Shown here: positions 11,270 to 22,934 of the stretch, in pieces
How the letters are laid out: each line of letters starts with the position of its first letter
Position numbering within the stretch: the stretch's first letter is position 1
Assembly (NCBI GenBank): GCA_951394405.1
Contig: OX596342.1
Coordinates: forward strand, 2,480,001 to 2,544,000
Source of the DNA: Coprinellus micaceus
Taxonomy: Eukaryota > Basidiomycota > Agaricomycetes > Agaricales > Psathyrellaceae
Direction: 5' to 3'
Length of the DNA: 64,000 nt
The notes under the pieces: generated by a model
Told to the model about the DNA's origin: nothing
Seen by the model: only the letters and a program-made list of their open reading frames with translations
The model's database searches: none
Position numbers and translations under genes: made by a program

Positions 11270-12085
11270 GAATGGCAAGACCGGTCAGGCAGCGTGCGCC
11301 GTGGACGAGCAGAAGTAGAGGAGATCAGAGTAAACTAGTGTGGGGTGGAGTGTAGTGAAAAGCGCGCGCACGAACGGTATAGGGAACAATGTTTACTTCA
11401 TCAGCTTCTCGTCCGCTATGGACCCCCGGTTCGACCTCCCCGCCATACGCCCTATCAAACATTAGTTGCGTCTAGCTGCGTCCAGCGACTATGTATTGAA
11501 TAGCTGAGAAGTGGAGTCACCGGGGACGGGCATGCATATATCGTACAAAAAGCGGAATACATAATGAAAGGCACCATGACTACCAGCGACGACAGACTAT
11601 GCCTACTTATACATAGCAGACGATGATTGGGGACTACGCAAGACAAGGGTTCACGCCGGCAGATACTGCCGGACGAGGACGTGCTTATGGTTAAACGGGG
11701 TGCGAAGATTATAGATTCAGTAAGGAAAGGTGGGAAGAGGCTGGAGGGAAGGGTACGGTAGAGAGGCCCAACAAAGTTGAAGAAGCAAACATTCGCCCAT
11801 GGAGAGGGCTCTGGTAGGAAGAACGTTGACCTGCACAGACTCCCCCACGTACAGTGCGACCACGGTGTTCATCCCGATTCCCCATCCACGAATAGTATCC
11901 CTTTGCGGGCCTCCGAGTCTTGCTTGACGCACAGCCCGGAGTTCCGAGCCGGTGCGATCTGCGGCTGCGGTCGTCGAGGAGGTATAGCCTTATAGGGGTA
12001 AGTGCGCGCCGTCACCCTGCCCGCACAGGAATTCCGAATTTGCTCTCTGTGTACGAAGACCCACCGAATCCGTCGACCCAACCGT
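11270..12085. other. No recognisable gene
   Basis: Only short frames are present. I see no conserved family member or clear repeat here. Confidence 0.45.
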
Positions 12086-12089
12086 GGTC

Positions 12090-12430
12090 CGTTCTCTTAT
12101 TGTCGGCATTCTGCATATGCCACCCTCCATATGCCACGCAGTGCTGCCAGAATCAGGGCGCCCTTCCTCCACACTCTGCACGCGTCCTGGTCCGGGCATT
12201 TGTACCAATGACACTGGAAGCAGTGAGTCGGTGCTGTTAGCAGCTCGGATAGGCGAAGAGGGACAAAGATCTTTGTGGACTCTGGCATATGCTCCCTGAG
12301 TGGGGGATGCACTGATTGAGGCAAGGTTCCCCGAGTGAGAAATGTACCACCACCAGTCGACATCGCTGGCGTGATAGTGGTGGCGCGCTGAGACTTTAAG
12401 ATCTTGAAGGAGAAGAAAAACGGGGCAGCG
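12090..12430 (-). pseudogene. NACHT gene relic, 3' end only
   Basis: On the minus strand this segment encodes remnants of the conserved NACHT C-terminus. HHYHASDVDWWW lies near 12370, then AYARVHKD, then, after what was the last intron, CHWYKCPDQDACRVWRKG near 12200. The order matches the last exons of the NACHT genes at 12649-15763 and 36673-38858. The splice donor after VHKD is lost and frames break. It lies divergently, immediately upstream of NACHT copy 1. It also shows an unoccupied version of the site where the 928-bp element sits in copy 1. Confidence 0.7.
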
Positions 12431-12648
12431 GATGGAATAAGCGCCCAGGACCCGATTCCGGATGAAGTAATGTTTCCCCAGGCACAGCCAGCACCGCGTG
12501 GGGACCTCATGCGCGTCCTAATGTGTTGCTCACACCTTCTCCATGAACTATCCGCCTTCATAGACACCCCAGCTACACCACCTTCATCCTCTACCACCCA
12601 TTCTCTGTGAATTGGTTATTGCTGCTCAGTTTTATCCCAAGGCGTAGC

Positions 12649-15600
12649 ATGTCGATGACCTTTGGCAATGCTTTCACTCGTTCACAGGGCATCATCGCCC
12701 AGAAGGCTCGTGTCACCAATGTTGAAGGGGACTACAACGACAATAGCATAACGACAATTGCACCAGCCGAGTACCCTGAGTCCGGGTACGATAGGGATCT
12801 ACGACACAATCGTGCGTTCCTTCTCGGGTCCTACCCAGCCAGTAGCTGATAAAAGAGGAACCCCCCAGTCTTGGAATTAAAGAAGTACATCTCCGTAGGC
12901 GCAGCCCACGACTCCTACGAACATGGTGGCCTAGACGCACCCAAATGCCATCCAGCAACAAGGGCCTCTGTGCAGGAAGAGATCATGGGTTGGATTGGGC
13001 GCGGCAGGGACGAAAAGCCTGCGATGATCCTATGGCTTTCAGGCCCTGCAGGCTCGGGGAAGACTGCCATCGCAGGCTCGGTCGCAGATGCTTGCCAGGC
13101 CAAGGGTTGGCTCGCTGGTAGCTTCTTCTTCTCAGCATTCTCCGGACCTCCGAATCGTCGTTCGAAACGATGTGTCATTCCGACGCTGGCGTACCACCTA
13201 ATGCAACAGAGGAACATCCCCGGAATTAGGGAGCAGATTCTATCGGCAATTGGGGATGTTCCATCGGTGTTCGAAAAGCGCCTTAGCGAACAGCTGGAGA
13301 TTCTCATACTCGGGCCCCTCCGCAGACTCCCCAACCGTGTGGACCGTAGCCCTTGGCCCAGGGTCATCATTATCGATGGCTTGGATGAATGCGGGGCTGA
13401 TCTAGAGTACATAGCCCAGCAAGACAGTCGCAGGTCCTGGGAGGAGAACCATCGAGAGATAGTGTCCACCCTGGTGTGCGCATCCGAGGATCCGGCTTTC
13501 CCCTTCCGCATCGTCATTGCCAGCAGGCCAGAGCCAGCCATTCGTGACGCCATCTCGCCGGCCCCCGATGCTGTTTTGCGTCTGTTCCTTGACGACAAGT
13601 ACGATCCAGATACCGACATCTCTCTCTTTCTCGAAGCCAAATTTGACGACATCCGGCGACGCTTCAACATTCCGGAAGGTTGGCCTTCACCAGACGTTGT
13701 CAAGATTTTGGTTGAGCGGGCTTCTGGTCAGTTTATATATGCCGCGACTGTTATTCGCTTCATCCACGATGGCAAGAGGGCACCCCCAGAGCAGTTAAGA
13801 AGGGTCATAGAGTGGGAGGAGCTTGGAAACCCCGAGCCCTTCTCTGTGCTGGATCTGCTGTACCTCCGTATCATCGAAACCAGCCCCAATCCACCGCTTG
13901 CGATGAAGTGGTTACTCACCATCGATAAAATCCAGAAGAGCAAGACGCCCTTTAGGCATGGATGGCTTATCAAGGGACTCCTGGAAGTTTCTCCAGGAGA
14001 ATTGGACCACCTCCTTGGAGACCTCACCTCACTTATCAACCTCGGGCCGGACAAAGAGGGAGCTAGCCCATCTTTGCACTCTTACCACAAGTCCCTCGGC
14101 GATTTTATATGCGATAAGAGCCGCAGCACCTCCCTTCATGAGTCGCTTCATACCATGGAGGGAACCGAGGACACAGAGAAAATACTCCAGAATTTCATTG
14201 CGGACCGTGTTTACCACATTGTGAGACGTACGTTTTCTTCGCCTTCCACTCACCTTTGCCAGCGCTCACTTTGAGACAGACAGAGGCCCGCAAGGCACAC
14301 TCTCGACCCTCCCTGTTGGTAGTGCTACACGGGCTTCTTTTATTAACCAACTGTGCAGCTTCTTGCGGAACACGATTTCGCCGCTCCACGATTACAGTCA
14401 ATCACCACATGACGTGACAGCGCCCCACAACGTGACAAGCGGCACTGAATCTTATCTCTCTCTGCTGCATCGTCATGTAACTCATCCAAACCTTCTGTAT
14501 AATGTAGATATATATACTGTTCACGACGTGCTGTAATTTTTGGATATATCTGGAGTGAAAAAGAGGGTGAAATTGGCTGTCTCCGTTGATTCTGGGCAGT
14601 TTTCCGCATTTTTTGAAAATTCCAAGAACCCTCCCCACCCATACAGGCTCTCTACTGTGTTCAAAGTCACCATACGAACTCTTTGTGAACTTGGGGTCAT
14701 GTCACCTCCATATTTGTGAGCCCAACCCATGATATCCTTAGAGAAAATGCCTTGTCTTCCTCTCTTTCCCTGTCCAAAAATCTGGTATTGGTATCTTTTG
14801 CATGATTACTGGTGCTAAAAACTATGAAAGGGGTAAGAGGTGCATGTAAACCTTTTTACCAGCTTCCTCAGTGCACGCCATTCCAAGAATCACGACAACA
14901 GGAGCATGTCACCTCCCACAATCTGACAAGGTCTCCCCTTGATCATGCTTGGGCTCTGACCAGGGACTTAGGTCCCTGCTACGGTGTGGGTAGGGTCAAA
15001 TACATTAACTAAATAGCATTTTGGCACTTAAATAACTTATATTTCATCAACTCAGGCGGTATTGAGGCTTGATTGAGGCAGGGCTCTGCACTGGGGTGCA
15101 GGATGAGGCTCTGTCACGTTTAGTGATGTGAGGCCGAAATACTCCCGCACTCTCGCTCGCACCGTTGTGGGCGCATTTTTGGGGTGAAAATAACATAATT
15201 TTATAGATACGTAGAGGAGAAGTGGCCGAGTAGATAAGTGAAAAGAACGTGCAAAATGGTGCAGTGGTTGTGGAGAAAATCTTTGCCCATCATTTTCTGT
15301 CACGTCTAGCAGTGATTGACTGTACCACGCCGGCGATGTCGCCTGGTGGTGGTCCGGTCTCTTCCCGTCGGAGGCCCCCACGGCATTGTCTCGGGCTGAT
15401 GGAATTACTTCAGTTCGGTGGACGTATGCCAGAGTCCACAAAGATGTGAGCCCTTCGAATTTAGCCAGCTTGTTGAAACTCATTTACGCATATCAGTGCC
15501 ATTGGTACAAGTGTCTCCATGCATGCAAAATATGGAGAAAGGGCATTCGGCGGCACTGCAGGGTATCACGAGGATGGCATTTGCCAACGACGACGGAATG

Positions 15601-15763
15601 GCTGAAGGAGATATTCCAGCCGAAGGCATTCGTAGAAGACGAATTCTTGGGAAATGCCCGGTTCCGTTCTTTTCTACTTTTCGTCCAACGCAATGGCGGG
15701 ACTTTCACGCCGCATTTAGGAGGCCTGGAAAACTTCGATAGTAGCCTGGCTTCCCCCGAATGA
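12649..15763 (+). pseudogene. NACHT NTPase (NLR-like) gene split by a mobile element
   Basis: Exons read 12649-12811, 12869-14227, 14280-14394, then, after a 928-bp insert (14395-15322), 15323-15445 and 15497-15763. Without the insert and one TA the coding length is about 674 residues, close to the 672 of the paralogue at 36673-38858, with all introns at matching places. Features of the STAND/NACHT family are present: an N-terminal motif VTNVEGDYNDNSIT, KYISVGAAHDS, Walker A GPAGSGKTAIAG (about 13045), Walker B VIIIDGLDEC (about 13365), and a C-terminal DVAWWW...VHKD plus Cys-rich CHWYKCLHACKIWRKG tail. Such proteins are regulated NTPase switches related to animal NLRs. The first intron uses donor GTGCGT, which keeps the frame. 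As it stands the insert adds stops after residue about 545, so the product would lack the C-terminal Cys-rich segment unless the element is removed. Confidence 0.85.
14393..15324. mobile_element. 928-bp Tc1/mariner-type non-autonomous element in the NACHT gene
   Basis: The element spans 14395-15322. Both ends start with CAGTCAATCAC, five differing bases, then GACGTGACAG, in inverted orientation, giving imperfect 26-bp terminal inverted repeats. It is flanked on both sides by TA (14393-14394 and 15323-15324). TA duplication and CAGT termini are the hallmarks of Tc1/mariner insertions. No transposase frame is present. Precise loss of the element with one TA rejoins the NACHT reading frame. Confidence 0.85.
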
Positions 15764-16900
15764 AGCGCCTCTGTTGCTGCAGCAAAGCAGAGTTGAGGAG
15801 GATGGGGAAAGCCCCTTGGCTCCACGCCCCCGCCCAGCACTTGACTTGGCTTTTGTTGGGGGCGATGAGGTGGGTTGAGCGGGTGTCTATTATGGGGGGT
15901 TGTTAGATGATGCTTCGCGTTTGTCAACGACGGCGTACGAATGTCATCCGTATGTAGTGCAACTTCGGTTCCAGCCATAGTTATCCCTTTCCACTTCGCT
16001 CTGTATTCTCTCGATGTAAAATTTCAACGGGTTTCTTGCACCCAAGATCTACACTCCAGCGTCGGGGCTCAACTAACCTCCGTCCGCCCATCGACGCGAT
16101 GCTAGGACGGAGACCGTGGATAGGACCGTGATGATGCGAGATTAGAGACCGTGAGGAGTTCAGCGACACTTTAGGCCGCGCAGACCGTTGCAGCTCAAAC
16201 AGGGAACATGAGGGCTTACGTGCCGTATTCCGCGTTAGTGTTCGTGCTGATTCGCACAGATAGGTACGTTCAGCTGCCAAGTCGGATCCGTAGCCGATCT
16301 CCCCACAGGTTACAGATGCTCGACGCCCCACTTCGGCCACACGCCCTCCCGCTTCTCACCCCTGAGGTGCTAGGCGACATCATGTCAAAACCTCTCTACC
16401 CTTGCTTAGACACAAGGCTTAACTGCCGAAGACCGTCCATGTGCTGTAGCATAAAAACCGTCTGCCTTGAGCTACACGGCTGTGTACCCAATGCGAGCGG
16501 AATCCTCCTCGCGTTTGGTCAAACCCCGCTCGCCTTTAGTTGTGCGAGGGAGTACGGAACGGACAATGAAGGGAAGCATGAAGTCGACACCGAGTGCCGT
16601 TAATTGGAAGGAAAGGTAAATACAAACGATGGTGGGTCGCCTTGACATCTCACTGATATTCCGAACTCGAATGGAACAATTGACCTTGGGCTCACATAGA
16701 GGTGCGGTAGCGACTCCGGGGCTAGCGCGGAATGCGTTGAGTTGCACGATCTAGCGACGCCGTCACTCACAGTTGTGCTTCGTGCTCAGTTGTTCGTTCT
16801 TCCATTCGCTACGGCCACCATATATTCGTACGTGCCGCTCATTCGCCTTCCGAGCACACGGCACGTCCAGGTCTCACCGACCTAAGGCATCGCACATTCA
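15764..16900. other. No recognisable gene
   Basis: The open frame at 16208-16603 shows no family features and lacks a clear intron context. I see no gene I can support in this stretch. Confidence 0.45.
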
Positions 16901-16904
16901 AATC

Positions 16905-17365
16905 CGGCTCAGCGCTTAATCTCGGAGATACCCTTTAAGGACCTCCGTGTAACATGCCTCAGGCTCAGCTCCGATGCGGCGACTGAAATGGCTTTCCTGG
17001 AGTTTGAGAAGACGAATTCTCTTTAACTCTAACACCCAGTACGACCTTCCCGACCCGCAATCCCATCCGAAGGCACGAAGTGGCCCCGCGCGCCGAGGCA
17101 TCTGAGGCAAACAAGACGACCCCCACTGGCGGCTGGACTAGTCCGGAAGTTCTTTACTGGATCCTGTATTTCGTGCCCGACGATACGTTCGATACAATCA
17201 AGCCCGTGTGCCCGGGTGGCACAAGGCATCAGCCCCGTTTCGAGTGTCCTCTACGGGCGTCTCGGGGCGCGGCATGTCGTCCATGTTGGCAATGGGTGCG
17301 GGGTGGTGGCATTCCTAGACAGAAAATACGGCTCTGGATCGACAAGGCTTGGCTCATAGTGACAA
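16905..17365 (+). pseudogene. F-box gene relic (promoter and N-terminus)
   Basis: The DNA at about 16905-17035 aligns with the conserved upstream regions of the F-box genes at 22.9-24.9 kb and 33.9-35.8 kb. The start is changed to ACG (17075). The region coding for the N-terminal coiled coil is deleted after about 15 codons. The F-box segment follows (SPEVLYWILYFVPDDTFDTI, about 17140) and then GGIPRQKIRLWID near 17315. The frame ends at a TAG shortly after and the dispersed-repeat tail begins, so only a fragment survives. Confidence 0.75.
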
Positions 17366-17455
17366 GGGGTTCGTTGACCCCGAACATACTTTTTTGGCGC
17401 CATTATGAAACTGTGGGTGCATGGTTGGTACTATGAATGGATTTGCATGCAGCAT
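17366..17455 (+). repeat. Dispersed repeat tail (copy B)
   Basis: GGTTCGTTGAC, GGCGCCATTATGAAACTGTG and CTATGAATGGA follow the order of the tails at about 11145-11230 and 18408-18500. The unit is joined directly to the broken F-box relic. Confidence 0.55.
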
Positions 17456-18125
17456 ATGAGAGGGATAAATAGCCCGTGCCACGCGAGAGAGGAGAATGCG
17501 TAGGGAAGACGCGGTGTTCGCATGATAGAGATGTGCGGGGGCGACGCGACTTACGCATGGTAGCGAGAGCGGTGGAGGACCGTGGAGAACTTTGGAGGTT
17601 CTTCGAAGTAGGAAGTCCGAAGTGTGGTGCTGCGGTGTGGAGTTCGGGATGGGTGACGCGGTGGGGGTGTAGTCAGAGTGTATGGGTACAGGGGGGAGGT
17701 TGCTGGGGAGGGTGAGCGTGGATATGAAGGAGAGGAGAGAAGGGGGGACGTGGGGAAGGGAAGGGGTTGGAAGACGGGGGAAGGGGTTAGAAGACGGGGG
17801 AAGGGGTGAGAGGATGGGGGCACAATAGAGGTCACGGAAATCGGGTCCACAACGGGTGACTAGGTTGCGAGTCTGGGGAAGGATAAGAGAAATCTGAAAA
17901 AAAGAAGGTATCGAGCGTCAGGATCGGTCTTCGTCAACATGCGCATTCGTCCGAGTCGGTCCTGCTCAATTCCTGCTTCAGTCCCTTTCCCACTGAAGAG
18001 AGGACGCTGCTGAAGGACAGTGCGGTTGGGTAAGGTGTCACGATTTTTTGAGATTTTTGTGTTTACGATGAGTGCGTTGAGCTTTGGGGGAGGTTGGGTC
18101 GGCGAGGCAGGAGGCGGGAGCGGGA
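17456..18125. other. Purine-rich spacer
   Basis: The plus strand is G/A-rich, with short tandem GGGGAAGGGGTTGGAAGACG-like units near 17750-17810. No gene is seen. Confidence 0.5.
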
Positions 18126-18129
18126 AAAT

Positions 18130-18545
18130 CGAACGCGGAGGCGGGCATCGGAGGATGGGGCGACGGATCAATGGGTTCGGAGGTTTCCGAACTGCTTCGT
18201 TCAGGATTCGTTCGATACTGGGCAGTTGGGGTCCTTGCTTCCACATACGTACCGCTCAAGCTCATGTGCTGAGGTCTCAGGTGGGGACTTCAATGAGACG
18301 CCTCCCGTTTTTGGATTTTGTACAGTCGGTCTGGCCGTTGTGGTTCAGTTGGAACGTTGTGGTTGTGGGTGACACGTCGATCCTGCACAACTTGAACGCA
18401 CACAAGCAGGGTTCGTTGACAATCCAGAAATATATTTGGAGTTTGGCGCCGTTACGATATCCGTGTGCGGTTGGTGCTATGAATAGACATGCATCCTTCG
18501 AATCTTGGAATAGAACGCAAGCTATTTCTGTCTCTTGTAACGAAT
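18130..18545 (+). repeat. Dispersed repeat, full copy C
   Basis: The head (GGCGACGGATCAATGGGTTC near 18160) and tail (TTTGGCGCCGTTACGATATC near 18443, ending TTTCTGTCTCTTG) match the copy at 10840-11265 in order and spacing, about 400 bp overall. The overlapping 18020-18547 frame is probably fortuitous. Confidence 0.6.
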
Positions 18546-18549
18546 AGCC

Positions 18550-19616
18550 GCAGGACGTGGGACCCGTTGACGGTTGAGAGGGCGAGATGGCTATGAACGT
18601 CTCGACCCTTCACCCCTGAATATCAAAGTGGTGTATTGAAGGGAAGGTGGGGGTTGAGCGGGTTACCTGTGACCTGTTCAGCAACGCTAGAAGGCGTTTG
18701 AATGGAGAAGGACATTTCATTTCGATAGGGTTCACGTCCCTACACCGATCTGAATTCTGATCCCGGGCTTACCTCCCCTCCATATACTTTCCGTCCACCC
18801 AACAACAACGATGCCAAGTACCCCTCGCCATCTGACCATCTGATAATCTGCTACGCCCTTCAACTTCACAGCTCGTACGGCCTCATCACCCCTTCCCCCT
18901 TCACACAACTGATGAGGGCGCTTGAAGGGCGCTCGTCGGGCATACCCCCGCTCGAAATAGAAGTCCCCGTCGCTATTGCGGCGCTTTCGTTGCCTGAAAT
19001 AGGGGCCCGGAGGCCGTTAGGCTCCCGCACGCCGTTCCCTCGCCTTTGAAAAAATTCCCACACGGCAAAACACACCGCCCAGGGAGCGCAATCACCGAAA
19101 AACGGCATGCCAGCCCTCGGAGCCCGGGGAGCTTCTGGATGGAAACCGATCAAATGGAATCAATTGGCTGCGGATTCTTTTACGTTCTAACCTCTCCTCG
19201 TCTCTGTTTCCTCCCTTCTCTGCTTCTCTGCTTCTTTCTCTTTCGCTCGCTCACCGGCTCGCTCTCTGCCTCTAGCTCTCTCGCTCACTGACGCGTTCGT
19301 TCTCTACTCTACGCTCTTTCCCCTCCGACTCTAGACTCAGTCCCAGAGACAACCGAATCCCACACGGAAGCACGCACCCCAAGGCGACGTCAAGGGTCGT
19401 TGAGACGACATACTACGTAGCCGCTCCACCGCCGATCGTCTTCTCCTCTCTTCTCTTAACCTCCTATCCCTCTCACTCTTTTCCTTCCCTCCTCGACGCG
19501 AACCGGAAAGCGAACGCGAAAGCTGCAAGCAGCCCAAACCGCCGCCACCCACGTCATCGTCACCTATCCAAGCAACCCCTCTCCTCTCCTCTCCCTCACA
19601 GAGAATAAGCAGAAGA
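18550..19616. other. Intergenic DNA with CT-rich leader of the downstream gene
   Basis: No gene is seen. The plus strand becomes strongly CT-rich from about 19190, which is common in transcribed leaders of basidiomycete genes and probably belongs to the secreted-protein gene starting at 19617. Confidence 0.45.
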
Positions 19617-21540
19617 ATGGCAAAATCAACATTCACCCACCTCCTCCGCGTCCTCCTCCTCACAACCGCACTGACCCTCCTCGCTCCCACCGCCCTCGCC
19701 GGCTCCTCCGGTCCTAACCAATGCATCGCGTTCGACGCCAGCTGGAACCTCCTCGCTTTCAACTTCGACTCCAAGGACTCTTCCATCCCTTCCACCTCAT
19801 TCACCTCCTCGGCGGGGTCGGCGACGACGACGGACATAACCAAAACCAGCGGCCGGCCCCCGTTCGACCAGAAAAGCAGCCCGCCGCTGTGTTACACGAG
19901 CCAATTCACAAACGCCATCTACGTCCTCAACGCGGACGCCTCCGACCCGTCGTCCGTCTACATCTTCGACGCCACCGCCTCTTCCTGGTCTAAGCAAGCC
20001 ACCACCCTGCCCCCTACGTCCGCTACGACGCTTCAAGGGTACAACCTCAACGAAGGGTTCCAGACGATCCTCGATCGAGATACCAATGTCTTCTACGCCC
20101 TCACGAAAGGCAATTTGTTGATGAGCTTGGACATGGGCCTTCTGAAGAGCGCGAACGCTACCGCACTGGCGTGGAACGAAGTCCAGAATCCTGTTTGGAA
20201 TGCAGATGGCGGGGGGCAGGAGGGAAGTGGGAGCGGGTTGCAGGGGTACGAGTTCCCGACGATGGCGCTGGCGCAGAACCACGTACACTTCGTTGGCGGG
20301 GTTCCGGGGTTGAAGGAGGGCGAGGCGAAGATTTTCGTTATTCATTGTGAGTGAGGTTTCTTTCGTTCGTTCGTGGTCGTCCCGCTTTTATGTATCCACG
20401 TCTCTCCCCTCTTCCTTCCCTCCCATCCACCCTTCTTTCCTCTCTCCCTCCCTCCCTCCCTCCTTCCCTTCTCGGTTCTTCCCTCCTTCCCCCCCTCTCC
20501 TCTCTCACACCACGCTAACACCTCCCTCCTCTCCCCTCTAGATTCATACCTCCAACCCCTCGCCCAATCCTACCCCTCCTCATCCGGCTCAGCATTCCCG
20601 ACCTCACACGGCCGCACGGCGTCGTTCTTCCGGGACGACTCCGTCCAAACCCAATTCGCGTACGTCCCGGACGAGGGGGGTGCGGTGCATGTTGTGGACG
20701 TTAATGTGAGTTGTACTTTTTTACGACGTGGTTTCGAAAGTTCTGCGGACTGCGAGGCCTTCGCATTGGTTCGACCGGGCTCCACTCCCCTGAACGCCTC
20801 GGTTGAGTGGGTCCGGTCGACGCACGCTGTGGCGGGGGTGGGGTAGCCGTGTGCGAGTCCACCCCGTCCGTCCGTCCGTCCGGCTTCGTGCTGTGCGATG
20901 TAGTGCGGCGGCGTGATACGACGAGGTGCAGCGTGGGGGTGTGTTGCGGTCGTCACCGGGCTTGGCTCGCCGTGGACGCATGCACGCACGCGGTCTGGTG
21001 CCCTTGCGCGCCTCCTCCTCCTCCGAGTCTCCCTGTGATCCTCTGCGTCCGTGCCAAGGCGGCGACATCGGCTTCTCGTCCTCCTTGTTTCGTTTCATTG
21101 CATCGTCACCGCTTCATATACACACATACACTTCCACTAACACTCTCCCCTCCCTCCCACAGGCAAACTCAACAACACCCCTCCCCGGCCCACCCACGAA
21201 GGACGCGTATGCTTTGTACGCTGCGAGTCCCACCGCGCTCGTCCAACTCTCCTCTGAGGGCGGGAAGTTGGCTTTCATTACGTACGATCAGGAGGGGCAC
21301 AAGGGGGGTGAGTGGAGTAGTGTGGAGGGGTGGAAGGGGGCGAGTAATACCCCAGAGACGAGTGGGAGTGCGGGGGGTAGTGGGAGTGGAGGAAGTGCGA
21401 CGGGGACGGGTGCGGGGAGTGCGAGTGCGACGGGGACGAAGGGGGTTAGTAGTGCGAGTGAGAATGGGGCGGGGACCTTGCGTGTTGCTGCGGGATTGCT
21501 CCTTGGGGGTCTCGTTGCGGTCCTCGGTGCGTTGATGTAG
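19617..21540 (+). CDS. Secreted, probably GPI-anchored protein
   Basis: Three exons join in frame: 19617-20346, 20542-20705 and 21163-21540, giving 423 residues. The introns are GTGAGT...CTCTAG and GTGAGT...CCACAG. The second is unusually long (457 nt). The N-terminus has a positively charged start, a hydrophobic core (LLRVLLLTTALTLLAPTALA) and a likely signal-peptidase site. The C-terminus has a long Gly/Ser/Thr/Ala-rich stalk and a final hydrophobic segment (AAGLLLGGLVAVLGALM), the layout of a GPI-anchored cell-surface protein. The middle contains repeated aromatic strands (for example SVYIFDAT, VFYALTKGNLLM, THFAYVPD-like) that could form a beta-propeller, but I recognise no enzyme motif. 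Function is unknown; a cell-wall or surface role is inferred from the targeting signals. Confidence 0.8.
20430..20470. repeat. (CTCC)n tract in intron 1
   Basis: A CCTCC/CTCC microsatellite lies within the first intron of the secreted-protein gene, upstream of its acceptor. Confidence 0.75.
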
Positions 21541-22934
21541 ACGCTTGGACGCCGTTGGCGCCTAGCCGGCGCTTTTGACCTTGGTGTGGGGCGTTCGTGT
21601 TTCGTCCTTCTGTCGTCTCCGTTCTAATGCTCGTTCCTCTCGATGCCTTCATGCGCACGGACGCTATCGCCCTTCGAGGTTTCCACCTCTTCGCATTTTT
21701 CTCGTCAGTCTTTCGATCCCTCATTCGCATTCGTCGTCTAATCTCGCTACTTACGAACCCCTCATCCTACCGCATACTCATACATCCGCGCATCTTCCCA
21801 TCCCACTCTTGGACCACTACTCCAATTCTTCACCGCATTAGCATTGGCATGACCAGTTTAATACCTCACTCACCTCACCTCGGGACTCTCTCTTCGCCTC
21901 ATCCTTCTCGCTCTACTCATCTACACCCCGTCCTTATCTCTCCTTCCACCTCTCCCACTCTCGCTCTCCACATCGGACGTTACCTTCGTCGATAGTCTAG
22001 AACCTAGTCGATGGACGCTCATTGGAATCGTTGAAGTAGCTTACATACATACCTACGCGCTCGTCTGGGACGGCGCTTTAATAACCGAATCGAATCGGGG
22101 TTCTTGGTTGACGTTGACGTTGGGTGAAAGGGGAGGAAGGTGATTGGGTACAGGGGAGAGTGACGTGTGCGAGCGCTAGACGGGCGTCTAGATTTAGATC
22201 CTTACCACGGATCACGTACACAGATTCAGACCTATACAAGCGGCACGGTAGGCACTTGGCCGGGCACTCTTTGACTCCCTAGAGCCCATCCTCTTGCGCC
22301 ACACCCAAACTTTGGTTCGATCGAGCGTATAATATTTGACGTGTGGAAGGAAGAGTTCTAGGGGAAGGAGTGGGGAACGGTTCCAGAGGCTGGAGGGCTT
22401 TCGTTTGGTTCCTTGGGTGTTGTGCTTGGTGTGTTGGTCGAGGCGCTTCGTCGATACGACCGCTGCGTCGTTCGATTTGGCCGGGTTCTCCTTAACTTCG
22501 AGGCTTTGGCTTTAGCGTTGTGTTTAGAATTTTCCCTTCTTACTTTCATCCCGTTCGCTTGAGCGGTACTCCTCATATCCTTGTAATGACGTCGCCATCT
22601 CCTTCTTACCGTGTTTGTGAGGGCTGGGACTCCCTTTAGTTCTCGCGGGAGACTTCATCTATCCATGGACGCGCAACCGCTTACCTGACAGACTTGCGGG
22701 GAGTCAGGCTACCGCTCGAAATATAGATATGTCCGTTGTCATCGGTATCGCACTGGCAATAGTGACAGGCGAAGAATACAAGTGGGAAGGATACATAGCA
22801 AACTACGCAACCGTCCTGGATGTCCTTCTCCCAGGAGACCTTATTGAGGACTGCTCCAACTCGACGCCAAGGCTGCCTTCCACTACCGTCCAATTATTCT
22901 GAGCCCCAAACACCAACTGCGAACACAGGGTGGG
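21541..22934. other. Intergenic DNA between convergent genes
   Basis: The segment is pyrimidine-rich, with several short frames. It probably includes the 3' untranslated regions of the secreted-protein gene and of the F-box pseudogene. No gene is supported. Confidence 0.5.

Noticed and set aside
10798..11355. 185-codon open frame
   Set aside because: It is covered by a dispersed repeat copy (10840-11265) and contains the 41-bp palindrome; no protein features.
12915..13703. 262-codon antisense frame inside the NACHT gene
   Set aside because: It is the mirror of a conserved coding exon with P-loop motifs on the plus strand; a shadow frame.
18020..18547. 175-codon open frame
   Set aside because: It coincides with the second full copy of the same dispersed repeat, so the frame is probably accidental.
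20721..21098. Coding frames in the 457-nt second intron of the secreted-protein gene
   Set aside because: The flanking exons splice in frame across it and the frames inside show no conserved features.
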